This document shows, one piece after another, positions 44,401-53,058 of a DNA stretch of 53,557 nt. This stretch comes from Prevotella sp. GTDB lineage: Bacteria > Bacteroidota > Bacteroidia > Bacteroidales > Bacteroidaceae. The notes below the pieces were generated by a model. That model saw only the letters and a program-made list of their open reading frames with translations. It was not told the DNA's origin and searched no databases. Each line of letters opens with the position of its first letter. Positions within the stretch are counted from its first letter, which is position 1. Location: positions 1 to 53,557 of the forward strand of contig JAILFH010000015.1 in NCBI GenBank assembly GCA_024697645.1. The letters are read 5' to 3'. The position numbers were made by a program, and so were the translations under genes.

Positions 44401-44591
44401 GCCCAACTACGATCACTGAGACTTGTCGTTGTGCTAACAGCCTCCTTCATGGTACCATCAGTTTGGAACGTCAGGTCCTCATCAAAACCGGCATTGATAA
44501 CGTACTTTGTTACGTCGTCGCCGATTTCATCTTGAGCCATGACAGGAAAGGCCATCATTGCACCAAGAGCAAAAAGTAAAAGTTTCTTCAT
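41412..44591 (-). CDS. secreted modular protein with carbohydrate-binding-like domains and helical spacers
   Basis: The protein has 1059 residues: signal peptide 1-19, galactose-binding-like beta domains about 25-265, 405-590 and 790-1020, each starting with an Asn-X-Asn-type strand and containing Trp-rich segments such as GWTIETNQTF and AGWFCATNF. They are separated by acidic, Ala-rich helical spacers (about 280-400 and 590-785), as in FIVAR-type modules. The tail (GIYTISGVRSNSLQKGLNIV and a final KVLVK) is almost that of the next two genes. No catalytic motif is seen, so it probably binds glycan or acts as an adhesin on the surface, exported by a type IX-like route. Divergent from the following gene; each has a TATCTTTG promoter. 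Confidence 0.83.
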   Translation of the reverse strand: MKKLLLFALGAMMAFPVMAQDEIGDDVTKYVINAGFDEDLTFQTDGTMKEAVSTTTSLSDRSWAYIAADSTVYARPKSTSGQSRPDGRKLEAVNGFIGRVQGWTIETNQTFPKCEWVYFGTVPYDLADKAVPIADDGQTYLEVPARPEAVEGENTAFAYLRAGWGGRAVYKQVVKLPCAKYELTYWAININPSATNGTNLSKVTCRKDVWADETGFNDTEWTQHRIEFTPTSEFTIEFGFESSGGSGSNPFLCIDGIKLVKIDDADEVDVRQSDNYDLFYEIQAIMTDSLSDYQGIVAEWDEMNIQWEEEYCAVTDIDALIAGEAALKALKAKYLQAMEDVKALSEKISDCENFIYDNKFPGEDVFQAAIDNAANALDNGTADEIAAALKELDMALVTYIISQEGITEDNPANLTAAFVQHPWFVEKDGEPDENGVFPHEYEYGYTQGSAPQDGTSEGWYIGESGGDQRLNFVAGKTCWNAWNNNFTSVSINQDITNLPQGFYKVSAEMVTQDEMFTDQHVFVKGMMGTKNSPVLNPENCSWDGYLWETLTSEALVVPENGTITIGAWGTGSSTTGAAGWFCATNFKLLYCGPATDEQVAEALAARVAEVNGAIETMHFAADKADAKAIMAEYEASQDIEKLTEAAALAETSENKYNEIMQEGKTIPTVEAGLADGTYADAAPIAQFALDYVKAWLASEEATYTEVDNQLNLVKNYVNTYITAYQQAAEVLANTTNESAKGFLSSLMASQKEQLISEMKDADTVNAFVEELKTLVYNVEKQNMYDSDPDATDYTSFIQNPKAEAETGWTFDKGVGNGPINSGEYFDSNDSGHRYFDSYNSEVGVLNFYGEQVIEGLPNGTYAMKAAVRSNGEHLFLFAANGGEAKSDTTWHEVAIQLYTHVDEETGEEVTDTCTNYWGEIWEDATEVFVDMRSDDPDYYYYQGICNAHSGEGFGWKWDSIEGIEVKDHKLVIGFTTDGARTGSQFTGTWFSVTDFSLTLTSKGDNTGWEGPFATGINEVNAETKAADGIYTISGVRSNSLQKGLNIVVRNGQATKVLVK

Positions 44592-44672
44592 ACTTTTTTG
44601 ATTTTTTGAAATTAGTTAGTAATTAAATGAATTAAAATATATCACAGTTATGTTTTCAAACACTTTAGGTTG

Positions 44673-44704
44673 CAAAGATAATACAAAATTCCTTAACTCC
44701 CAAG
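44673..44704 (-). promoter_or_regulatory. promoter of the modular protein gene at 41412-44591
   Basis: On the minus strand CTTG (TTG at 44701-44703), 20 bases, then TATCTTTG (44673-44680). The box lies 82 bases before the ATG. It is one of two outward-facing promoters in the 357-base divergent gap; the rest of the gap is AT-rich. Confidence 0.75.
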
Positions 44705-44851
44705 TTTTTTATCATTTTTTCTTTATTTATTAAGGTTAAAAAGTAAATAGACTAAGTCCTTCTAACCAAGACATCATGAAGAATTTCAACACATTATAAT
44801 ATTAAAATCATCACTTTTGTTGAAATTTTCTTTTTTTTCAAAAATAATTTG

Positions 44852-44859
44852 TATCTTTG
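44852..44859 (+). promoter_or_regulatory. -7 box (TATCTTTG) of the modular protein gene at 44949-48575
   Basis: TATCTTTG lies 90 bases before the ATG at 44949. The -33 region is T-rich (TTTC) without a clean TTTG. The expected transcription start is near 44866. Confidence 0.65.
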
Positions 44860-44922
44860 TCGCCCGAAGTTCAGCGAACTATCAATGTAAGAGAGAATTT
44901 ATATCAAACTATTCAATTATTA

Positions 44923-44952
44923 ATGTCTAACAAAATCCGAAAAAGTTTATGA
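44923..44952 (+). other. nine-residue leader ORF overlapping the start of the next gene
   Basis: ATG at 44923 encodes MSNKIRKSL and ends in TGA at 44950-44952, which overlaps the gene's ATG as ATGA. The same stretch before the paralogue at 49016 begins with TTG and reads on in frame as (M)SNKLKTKL. The shared sequence GTCTAACAAA lies 24-25 bases before each ATG. Confidence 0.4.
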
Positions 44953-47900
44953 AACGTATTCTACGCATTTCGGCACTGTTATTATTAGCAGTGTTTGTAG
45001 GCACTAGTGCCAAGGCCGCCGAGTGGAACATTCCCGAACCGCAGCCAAGTGCAATGGTGCCAGGAGACACATTTGCCATCCGCAACGTCGGTATGCAGAT
45101 GTTCATCTACTCTGGAGAGGCTTGGGGAACTCAGGCCACTGTGAACAGCATCGGACAGGAAGCCCTTGCAAAGGGTCAGTACTATCTAGTGAGCCCCGTT
45201 CTTGAGAACGACGAGACTTTTGGTGATGCCTATACCCTTTACGACAATTCGAAGGGTAATGCCACCGACTGCATCTGGCGTCAGCCTAACGATAGCAGAA
45301 TGGGAACTGGCATCAAGGGTTGTTTCGTTGATGCAACATCTGAAAAAGCCTTCAGTTCACGTGCATGGGTTATCAACGAAGTATCTACTAACAAGTACAC
45401 CTTCCAGGTTCCCGCCACTTGTACTGAAGCAAACAACATCAGCGCTGACCTCGCTTATGTAGAGGGAGAGTTCCTGGGTGTTCAGGTCGACCACCCCTCA
45501 ACTTTTGCTGCCGATAACTCAGAGGGAGTCACCTATGGCCTCTACTACGACGTGATCTATGCTGACGCTCCTGAAAACTGTCAGTGGGAGTTCATCAACA
45601 AGAAGGACATCGACATCTACGCTGCCAAAGTTAAGTTGGCTGCTCTCATCGATGAGGCTTCTGAACTGGGTCTTGATGTAACTGCTGCCACTGCCCTCGT
45701 GAACGATCCTTCTGCTACATTGGAAGACCTGAAGGCTGCTTATGAGGAGTTGGAAACACTGATGCAGGAACTCGACAAGTACAATCACCCTGCCGAAATC
45801 ACTGATGGTTACATTATCACCCCGAACCCCTATCAGGGCAACTCTACAGGTTGGACTGTAACTGATGGTGACGGACAGCCCGCCGACATTGGTAGCAGTT
45901 CGAAGCATGGTGACTATTGGATTGGTGAATTCTGGAATGCCGCTGGATACAAGATGGCTCAGACCATCACTCTGCCTGCTGGTGTATATATGTTGCGCGC
46001 TATCGCCCTGACTCGTACCGACATGAAGTCGACACTTGCTGCTGGCGAAGCCAAGACCATTCTTGCTCAGGCAACTAGTGGTGAGGCTAACAGCCGCGCC
46101 GCTGCTGCAACATGGTTCGAATCTGGCAACGGTGTGAACGAAGTAACCTGGATTCAGGCTGAGGAAGGCGATGTTGAAATCAGCATCACATCTGACGATA
46201 CCACTGGTGACCACTGGACAGTCTGGAGAAACTTCAGTCTCTTCGATCGTGGAAACACTGTTAGTTCTTACCAGAACGCTATTGCCGACTTCATCAGCGT
46301 AGAGTGGCAAAGCGAATTTACTGATGCCATCTTCACAGAAGATTACTATCATGCTGTTGAGGATGCTTATACTGCAGCAGAAACCGCTCCCACTACAGCC
46401 GAGGAAGCACTTGCTCAGTACAATGCAATCACTAATGCTCTCAAGGAATTGCGTGAGAACGTTTCGCTCTACAAGAAACTCCAGACTATGGTTGACGAAG
46501 AGGGCGATGTCTACGAAAAGTATGATGGAAGCATGATGAGTTTCGATGCATTCGCAGAAGTTTGGTATGAGGCAATGAGCATCTATCAGGACTATGACTA
46601 TACCAAGACCAACGAGTATCTGGCTGACCTGATTGAGCGTTACAATGAGGCTCGCGAGGCACTGTTGGAGGAAATCAACTTCAACCCGACACCTGGTGCT
46701 GCAGTTGACGTTCTCGTCAATCCTGGCTTCAAGAATGGTACAGGCACTCAGTCGAGTTTCGAGGGCTGGACTGTAAACAGTTCGTCTTCGTTCCAGAACA
46801 ATGCCGGCGCCGTTCCTGTTATTGAGCAGTGGAACAGTGCTTCTACTACTGGTGTCATCGATGTTTACCAGAAGGTTTACATCCCACATGCTGGTGCTTA
46901 TCAACTCCGCACAAAGGGTTGGTATCGTTCAACAACCGATAAGACTGTTCACGACACAACTGAGGGTTACATGGAAGTGAATACTTATCTCTATGCAGCA
47001 GCATCGAAGTATAAGTTCCACGACATCTACGATCATCCTTATACTACTGATGAGAAGGAAATCTACTTCCCCAATGGTAACCAGTTCGAGGGTGATGGAA
47101 ACATCTATCCGAACAACTGCACAGGTGCCAACGAACTCTTCAACAATGAGGAAGTTACTTGGTACGACATGACTGCCGACTTCCTGGCCTATGGCGATTC
47201 TATCAAGGTAGGTGTACAGGGCGACGACATTCCTGGCTACGGTTGGCTCATCTGGGACGACATGGAAGTTATCTATCTGGGCGATGACGTTGAAACTATG
47301 CAGCCTATTGCACAGTATGCAGCCGACGATGCTAAGCAGTATGTTGACGGCATCATGTCTTCAGAGGCTCGCGAGGCTCTTCAGGCTTGCATCAATGGTA
47401 TCGAGAATGCCGGCAGCGCCGAGGAACTTCTCAATGCCTATAAGAATATTGGCGATGCTGTTGACAATGCAAGAGCCAGTGTGAAACTCTATCAGCGTCT
47501 CATCAACGCTAACGAGCAACTCAGCGACCTCATCCTTGAATATGGTGAGTCTGCAAGCGAGGAAGCCCTGACTGCTGCTGAGAATCTCATGGTTGAAATG
47601 GAGAGTGCCATCGACGCAGGCTCTATTAAGGACGAGGATGTCGAGGCTGCTATCCAGCGCATCATCGAGGCAGGTAATGCTCTGAAGATGCCGAAGGATG
47701 TCATGAGCGCTACCGACGACGATCCGAAGGATCTGACTGGTCTGATCAAGAACCCGACTTACTTCGACAATTACAACATTGCTGTTACCAGCGAAGGTTG
47801 GACTGATCCCGATGGAAACTTCTCTGCACAGGGTACTCCTATCCAGGGCATCAACGACGAAATCGGATTCGCTGAGGGTTGGAACACTTCGTTCGACTTC

Positions 47901-48575
47901 TATCAGGACATCACTGGTCTGCCCGAGGGAACCTATCGCGTAGTTGTAAGCGGTCTCTATCGTCAGGTGAGCACAACTGCTCATGCCAAGACCTTCCAGT
48001 ATGGCTATGCTGAGAAACTTGGTGTGCTCGATATGCTCAACGAAGATGCCAAGACCGAAGTTATGGAAATCGTAGAGCGCGCAAAGGTTTATGCTAATGG
48101 CGACAGCGTTGCATTCACTCCTTGGATCTTCATCGAGGACAACGACAACTTCCGCGAAGCATTCTCACTGGGTGCTGATGGTGGCTACTATGAGTATCAG
48201 GATTCACTGACCACTCCGGAAACCGTCAACTACTACTATTATCCGAATGACCGTACTGCTGCTTACAGCCGCGTTCAGCAGGGCTTCTACGACAATGAGG
48301 TTTACTGCTATGTTGCTGACGACGGCAAACTGCGCATTGGTGCTTGCAACAAGACTGCCGAGTCTGCCGACTGGGTACCGTTCACCAACTGGCGTCTGTA
48401 CTATCTCGGACAGGAGAGTAGCCATGAGTCTACCACTGGCGTACGCGAGACCGATCTGACACCTGCTGCCATTGAGGCTATCTACTCTATCGACGGACGT
48501 CGTCTGAACAGCCTGCAGAAGGGCCTGAACATCGTCATCCGCAATGGTAAGAGCACAAAGGTGCTGGTGAAGTAA
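44949..48575 (+). CDS. very large secreted modular glycan-binding-like protein
   Basis: The 1208-residue protein has a signal peptide (1-23, ending AKA), an N-terminal beta-rich domain (about 30-215, with YSGEAWGTQ), and three galactose-binding-like domains (about 285-435, 585-785, 940-1165) joined by acidic, Ala-rich helical spacers. Each beta domain has repeated strands such as LPAGVYMLRA, AGAYQLRTKGWYR and LPEGTYRVVVSGLYR. The tail SIDGRRLNSLQKGLNIV with a KVLVK end resembles type IX sorting signals and is nearly that of the divergent neighbour. No catalytic residues stand out. It is a close paralogue of the next gene. Codons such as GCT, GGT and AAG dominate, as in strongly expressed genes. 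Likely role: surface glycan binding or adhesion. Confidence 0.84.
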   Translation: MKRILRISALLLLAVFVGTSAKAAEWNIPEPQPSAMVPGDTFAIRNVGMQMFIYSGEAWGTQATVNSIGQEALAKGQYYLVSPVLENDETFGDAYTLYDNSKGNATDCIWRQPNDSRMGTGIKGCFVDATSEKAFSSRAWVINEVSTNKYTFQVPATCTEANNISADLAYVEGEFLGVQVDHPSTFAADNSEGVTYGLYYDVIYADAPENCQWEFINKKDIDIYAAKVKLAALIDEASELGLDVTAATALVNDPSATLEDLKAAYEELETLMQELDKYNHPAEITDGYIITPNPYQGNSTGWTVTDGDGQPADIGSSSKHGDYWIGEFWNAAGYKMAQTITLPAGVYMLRAIALTRTDMKSTLAAGEAKTILAQATSGEANSRAAAATWFESGNGVNEVTWIQAEEGDVEISITSDDTTGDHWTVWRNFSLFDRGNTVSSYQNAIADFISVEWQSEFTDAIFTEDYYHAVEDAYTAAETAPTTAEEALAQYNAITNALKELRENVSLYKKLQTMVDEEGDVYEKYDGSMMSFDAFAEVWYEAMSIYQDYDYTKTNEYLADLIERYNEAREALLEEINFNPTPGAAVDVLVNPGFKNGTGTQSSFEGWTVNSSSSFQNNAGAVPVIEQWNSASTTGVIDVYQKVYIPHAGAYQLRTKGWYRSTTDKTVHDTTEGYMEVNTYLYAAASKYKFHDIYDHPYTTDEKEIYFPNGNQFEGDGNIYPNNCTGANELFNNEEVTWYDMTADFLAYGDSIKVGVQGDDIPGYGWLIWDDMEVIYLGDDVETMQPIAQYAADDAKQYVDGIMSSEAREALQACINGIENAGSAEELLNAYKNIGDAVDNARASVKLYQRLINANEQLSDLILEYGESASEEALTAAENLMVEMESAIDAGSIKDEDVEAAIQRIIEAGNALKMPKDVMSATDDDPKDLTGLIKNPTYFDNYNIAVTSEGWTDPDGNFSAQGTPIQGINDEIGFAEGWNTSFDFYQDITGLPEGTYRVVVSGLYRQVSTTAHAKTFQYGYAEKLGVLDMLNEDAKTEVMEIVERAKVYANGDSVAFTPWIFIEDNDNFREAFSLGADGGYYEYQDSLTTPETVNYYYYPNDRTAAYSRVQQGFYDNEVYCYVADDGKLRIGACNKTAESADWVPFTNWRLYYLGQESSHESTTGVRETDLTPAAIEAIYSIDGRRLNSLQKGLNIVIRNGKSTKVLVK

Positions 48576-48625
48576 GATTTCTCTGAATCATCGGGTAAGG
48601 CAAATTCCTACCCTATCCATATCCA

Positions 48626-48659
48626 AAGTCAGGACTCCACGTGAGCCCTGACTTTTTTA
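48626..48659 (+). terminator. terminator of the modular protein gene at 44949-48575
   Basis: AAGTCAGGACTC (48626-48637) and the facing GAGCCCTGACTT pair almost fully and are followed by six T. It starts 51 bases past the stop. Confidence 0.92.
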
Positions 48660-48797
48660 TTTTAAATAGCCGAGGAAACTCTTTGGGATTTTATCATAAT
48701 GAATTCCTTTCATTGAAAAGAACTATCTTTTGTGACATTTTTTTGTTAAAAAACAAAGAAATTAACGAGAATTTATGGTGGTTTCACATTTTTTTTG

Positions 48798-48805
48798 TAT
48801 GTTTG
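48798..48805 (+). promoter_or_regulatory. -7 box (TATGTTTG) of the modular protein gene at 49016-52636
   Basis: TATGTTTG fits TAnnTTTG and is preceded by a T-rich stretch. The transcription start would be near 48812, giving a leader of about 200 bases before the ATG at 49016, unusually long in this window. Leader and terminator account for the whole 440-base gap. Confidence 0.55.
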
Positions 48806-48852
48806 CAATCTGAAATTTCGAAATTACGGCCTAAGTAGTTATCACCAATGTA

Positions 48853-48957
48853 ATGAACGACTCATTGTCGCGAATACTAATTCAGCATGAACGCATAGCA
48901 CAATCCACCCTTACAGGATGGTTAGAGTTATGGCGTAAGATGTATTATAGAACTTAA
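48853..48957 (+). CDS. possible 34-residue ORF in the long leader
   Basis: ATG 48853 opens a frame of 34 codons ending in TAA at 48955-48957. The product has mixed charge (starts MNDSLSRIL, ends RKMYYRT) and no similarity that I recognise. It lies wholly in the predicted leader of the downstream gene. It may be a leader peptide or chance; an equivalent ORF is not seen before the paralogue at 44949. Confidence 0.2.
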   Translation: MNDSLSRILIQHERIAQSTLTGWLELWRKMYYRT

Positions 48958-49015
48958 CAACTGAAAATTTTTTAACTAATTCTTTTTATTGTCTAACAAA
49001 CTCAAAACAAAGCTT

Positions 49016-52000
49016 ATGAAACAATTTTTCCGTTTCTTTACACTGCTTGCAATAGCAGTTGTATCAAGCACTTCAGCCTGGGCTGTCGAGGTTCCTACCC
49101 CGAAGTTCGCAGCATTGGAGGTTAATGCTGAGGTCTACATCTATCATGTAGGCACAAAGAAGTTCCTCGGATGGGGCGAAGCATGGGGCACACAGTCTTG
49201 TGTTACCGACGCTGGTCTGAAGTACATCTTGAAGAACAAGCGTGACGATGGAGCAAAAATTACCTGTCTGGGTAATGGTGGTTTCACCGAGGACGGCTCA
49301 GAAATCACTGAGTTGCCCCAGGGTCACTATTGGCTCTACAGCCCCGATGTAGTGGGCAAGGCTGGTCACTCAGTTGACCGTTGGCAAGATGGCCGTTGCG
49401 GTGAGACATTCCGCTGCTCATTTGCCGACCAGAGCGACTGGGACAGCCGTGGTATCTGGAGCATCGCTTCTGTAGGCAACAACACCTACACACTGCAGGT
49501 TCCCCAGATTCTGCCCGCAGATGACCCCTATCTGACTTTCCAGAACCTCTATGAGGAAGGTAAGTTTGCAGGTGTCGATCCCACCAAGGCAAGTAATGCT
49601 GCTGACCCCACCTATGGTCTCTACAGTGACTTTGTCTATGCTGACAACCCCGAGGTTTGCCAGTTCCGCTTCGTTACTGCTGCTGACATGGACATCTACA
49701 AGGCTAAGGTGAATCTTGCTGCTCTTATCGACAAGGCTTCTGCCGCTGGACAGGACGTAAGCAAGTATGAGGCTATCGTTCTTGATGAAAGCGCTACTCT
49801 CGATGAGATTAAGGCTGCTATTGATGAACTGAGCGAAATTCTTCAGAACCTCGCAACCTACAAGGATCCCACCACGCTGAACATCGTCAATGGCGACTGC
49901 GGATTCTCACAGTCAATGGACGGCTGGACCACCAGCAACAATCCTTCTTATGAGAACAACTGCTGGGAGTTCTGGAACATCAGCGGTGCTCCTTACATCG
50001 AGCAGACTCTCGCTAATATGCCCGCAGGTCTCTATCGCCTGAAGGCTGAGGCTTACACACGTACCAACATGCACGCTACTCTCGAGTTTGGCGATGCAAG
50101 CATGGAAATCGTTACTGTTGGTAGCGACGTTGTGAACAACCGTTCACAGGGTAACGCTTGGTTCAACAACGGCAATGGTATGAACGTACTCATTCTTGAA
50201 AAGGCTGAGGCTGGCGACCTGACCATCCGTCTGACCGCCGACAACACCACTGGCGACCACTGGCTCGTATGGCGTAGTTTCGAGGCTCAGTACTTTGGTG
50301 CTGCCGAGACTGACTACCGCGCTTACACCCTCTGGGCTACCGACGGTTATCAGGATCTGGTTACCGACAAGTACTACACTCAGAGTTACTACGATGCTGT
50401 TGAGAACATCGTCAATGTTGAGAACGAACAGGCTATGACGAAGGAAGATGCTCTGGCAGTTGCTGAGAAGGCTAAGGCTGCTATGGAAGATCTCCGTACC
50501 AACATTGCTCTGCTCGACGAACTCGTAACATTCCTTGATGATGAACCTTGGGATGGTGGCAAGTACTACGACGAGGACGGTTCTTTCCAGGCTCTCTGGG
50601 AAGAAGTTAGTGCTTTGTTCGAGGGCGAGATCACTCAGACCAATGAGGAACTCCAGGCTCTGCTCGACGCTTATAAGGAAGCCAGACAGAATGCCGTTGA
50701 CCAGTGGATGCTGATGAACATGGAGCCGGGCACCGATCTGACCGATCGTCTGGTTAATCCGCACTTCATCGACGCTGCTGGCAACTCTAGTTTCACTGGC
50801 TGGACCATCGACAGTGATGGTGGTTTCCAGAACAACGCTGGTACTTCTGGCGTAGTTGAGCAGTGGAACGGCAACAGCACAGATGGTAAGAGCATCGACG
50901 TATGGCAGGAAATCCGCCTGATGCGTGTTGGTGCTTATCGTCTGGAAACTAAGGGTTGGTACCGTTGCGACAACGACCAGGCTGCTTACACCAAGTGGCT
51001 CAATGGCGACACCGACGTGATTGGCTACCTCTATGCAAGTTACACGAAGGATAAGTTCCACAACATCTTCGAGAAACTCTACACTCAGGAGGAATGGGAT
51101 ACTTATTGCACATCTGCAAACGGTGCTGGCAACTACTCTACATTCGATGGCATGTATGCTTCGAACGGTGTTTGGGCTGCTAACGACCTCTTCAACAACA
51201 CCACTGACTGGGATATGTCTGTAGACTTCCTGAGCCTTGGCGAGCCCACTAAACTCGGTATCCTCGGTGAAGGTCTGCCCGCATACTCTTGGATCATCTG
51301 GGACGACTTCAAACTCACCTACATTGGTGATGACCTGGAGACCATGAAGGAAGTTGCTGCTAAGGAAGCACAGGGTGCTACCGATATCCTCGACGAGGGT
51401 ACTCCTATGTCGCAGGAGGCTGCTGACGCTCTGAGAGACTGCGTTAACCAGATTAACGAAGCCACAACAACTGAGGAACTCCTCGAGGCTTACAAGAACA
51501 TCAGCACTGCAGTTGACAACGCTCGTAAGAGCATGGCTAACTACAAGCGCATCGAGAATGCTCTTGCTGACCTGAACGACACAATGAACGATACCTACAG
51601 CACAGCAACTAAGGAAGCATACGACGCTGCAGAGGCTCTCTATGACGAGTTGATGGCTGGTATCGACGGTGGTACAATTAAGGATTCTGAGATTGAAGAC
51701 GTACTGGCTCGCATCCTCGCTGCTAAGCGCGCTCTGCTCGTTCCTGCTAACTATAAGGACGCTTCTGATGACAACCACATCGACTTCACTGGTGTGATCG
51801 ACAATGCACGCTACTTCGACGAAGTTAATCTTGCTGCTACTATGGACGGCTGGACAAACGTTGAGAATGTTGCTTCTGTTGAGAACGAGGACGATGCTAT
51901 TGGTGTTGCTGAGGGTTACGGCGCTTCGTTCGACCTCTATCAGGACATCGAGGGTCTGCCCGAGGGTACTTATCTCGTGAAGGTTGACGGTCTCTATCGT

Positions 52001-52636
52001 CAGGGTATGGCTGCTAACGAGGCTAAGATGGTTCAGTACAACCTCGCCGTTACTGCTGGCAAACTCGACATGCTGAGCGAAGAGGCTAAGACTGCCGTCG
52101 ACAACTACTCACCGCGTGGTGAAATGTATGCTAATGGCGACACTAAGACTCTCGCACGCTGGAACTTCATGGAGGATGAGACTCTGTGGACTGCCGCTGC
52201 TATCGATGAGTTCACATTCGCTGATGCAGACGACTACTATGAGTATGTTGACTCTCTGACAAGCGTTGACAATCCTCCTGTATACTACTTCCCGAACATG
52301 CGTCACTCATTCTACATGCGTACTCTCTCTGGCTACTACCAGAATGAGGTTTACTGCTATGTAGGTGCTGATGGTAACCTCCGCATTGGTGCTCGTCTGA
52401 ACGACGGTCAGGAAGGCGACTGGGTACCGTTCACCAACTGGCGTCTTGAGTATCTCGGTGAGGAGAGTTCACACGAGAGCACAACAGGTGTTCGTGAAAT
52501 CGAGACCGAAGGCGTTATCGAGGCTGTTTACAGCGTTGATGGCCGCCAGACCAACAAACTGCAGAAGGGTCTGAACATTGTGAAGACCAGAACTGCTGAT
52601 GGTAAGGTCGTTGTAAGAAAGGTTATGGTGAAGTAA
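49016..52636 (+). CDS. very large secreted modular glycan-binding-like protein, paralogue of the previous gene
   Basis: The start is ATG 49016 (signal peptide MKQFFRFFTLLAIAVVSSTS and further to AWA); an in-frame TTG at 48989 would add nine residues ahead of it. The 1206 residues repeat the plan of the gene at 44949: N-terminal beta domain (about 30-225, with FLGWGEAWGTQ), three galactose-binding-like domains (about 295-440, 585-785, 930-1160) between helical spacers, and a type IX-like tail (VDGRQTNKLQKGLNIV). Shared details include GDHWTVW/GDHWLVW and VPFTNWRL before the tail. Codon choice is strongly biased to GCT, GGT, CTC/CTG and AAC, suggesting high expression. Probable role: surface adhesion or glycan binding; no catalytic motif seen. 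Confidence 0.84.
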   Translation: MKQFFRFFTLLAIAVVSSTSAWAVEVPTPKFAALEVNAEVYIYHVGTKKFLGWGEAWGTQSCVTDAGLKYILKNKRDDGAKITCLGNGGFTEDGSEITELPQGHYWLYSPDVVGKAGHSVDRWQDGRCGETFRCSFADQSDWDSRGIWSIASVGNNTYTLQVPQILPADDPYLTFQNLYEEGKFAGVDPTKASNAADPTYGLYSDFVYADNPEVCQFRFVTAADMDIYKAKVNLAALIDKASAAGQDVSKYEAIVLDESATLDEIKAAIDELSEILQNLATYKDPTTLNIVNGDCGFSQSMDGWTTSNNPSYENNCWEFWNISGAPYIEQTLANMPAGLYRLKAEAYTRTNMHATLEFGDASMEIVTVGSDVVNNRSQGNAWFNNGNGMNVLILEKAEAGDLTIRLTADNTTGDHWLVWRSFEAQYFGAAETDYRAYTLWATDGYQDLVTDKYYTQSYYDAVENIVNVENEQAMTKEDALAVAEKAKAAMEDLRTNIALLDELVTFLDDEPWDGGKYYDEDGSFQALWEEVSALFEGEITQTNEELQALLDAYKEARQNAVDQWMLMNMEPGTDLTDRLVNPHFIDAAGNSSFTGWTIDSDGGFQNNAGTSGVVEQWNGNSTDGKSIDVWQEIRLMRVGAYRLETKGWYRCDNDQAAYTKWLNGDTDVIGYLYASYTKDKFHNIFEKLYTQEEWDTYCTSANGAGNYSTFDGMYASNGVWAANDLFNNTTDWDMSVDFLSLGEPTKLGILGEGLPAYSWIIWDDFKLTYIGDDLETMKEVAAKEAQGATDILDEGTPMSQEAADALRDCVNQINEATTTEELLEAYKNISTAVDNARKSMANYKRIENALADLNDTMNDTYSTATKEAYDAAEALYDELMAGIDGGTIKDSEIEDVLARILAAKRALLVPANYKDASDDNHIDFTGVIDNARYFDEVNLAATMDGWTNVENVASVENEDDAIGVAEGYGASFDLYQDIEGLPEGTYLVKVDGLYRQGMAANEAKMVQYNLAVTAGKLDMLSEEAKTAVDNYSPRGEMYANGDTKTLARWNFMEDETLWTAAAIDEFTFADADDYYEYVDSLTSVDNPPVYYFPNMRHSFYMRTLSGYYQNEVYCYVGADGNLRIGARLNDGQEGDWVPFTNWRLEYLGEESSHESTTGVREIETEGVIEAVYSVDGRQTNKLQKGLNIVKTRTADGKVVVRKVMVK

Positions 52637-52663
52637 TTCACAGCCTTATCATACACTAAATTC

Positions 52664-52697
52664 AAGCCAGGGCTCACAACGAGTCCTGGCTTTTTTG
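52664..52697 (+). terminator. terminator of the modular protein gene at 49016-52636
   Basis: AAGCCAGGGCTC (52664-52675) pairs with GAGTCCTGGCTT (52681-52692) with one mismatch and a 5-base loop, followed by more T. It lies 27 bases past the stop. Confidence 0.93.
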
Positions 52698-52731
52698 TTT
52701 CCTATGATAGTCTGTTGTGACCTATTCAATT

Positions 52732-52908
52732 CTATGGAGGCAAAAGTTATCCTCTACACCTTAAAGAGCATTCCTCTGTACCTTACAGAGCATGTCTTTA
52801 CACCCCTATAAAGCATTGCTCCGTATAGTCTAAAGGATGTTTTTTCATGGTCGAAAGGATTGCTCTATACCATCAAGATCATTGCTCTAGATGGTCAAGA
52901 GGTTAAGT
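52732..52908. repeat. tandem array C: eight degenerate units, 22-base period
   Basis: Units begin at 52732, 52754, 52776, 52798, 52821, 52843, 52865 and 52887, a 22-base period with a single one-base slip. The consensus is near CTNTACCNTAAAGAGCATTGCT. Base 52824-52836 (TATAGTCTAAAGG) is identical to 36896-36908 in array B. No gene covers it. Confidence 0.85.
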
Positions 52909-53058
52909 CTACAAAACCAATAGGATTGTTCTCTATTATTTTTTAAAACATTCCACCTTATTATAATAATTATCCTGTGCTGACTAGAAAACAATTTTTC
53001 TATCAAATACAATTTCAGCCTAACCAATTTAACCCTCGAAGAAAGTTTTTTTGAAAAA

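Noticed and set aside
45519..46904. 461-residue antisense ORF opposite the modular protein gene at 44949
   Set aside because: Long antisense frames arise from biased codon use in the real gene; it has no signal peptide or domain.
50144..51778. 544-residue antisense ORF opposite the modular protein gene at 49016
   Set aside because: Same reason: codon bias of the sense gene keeps this frame open; the translation is low-complexity and has no domain.
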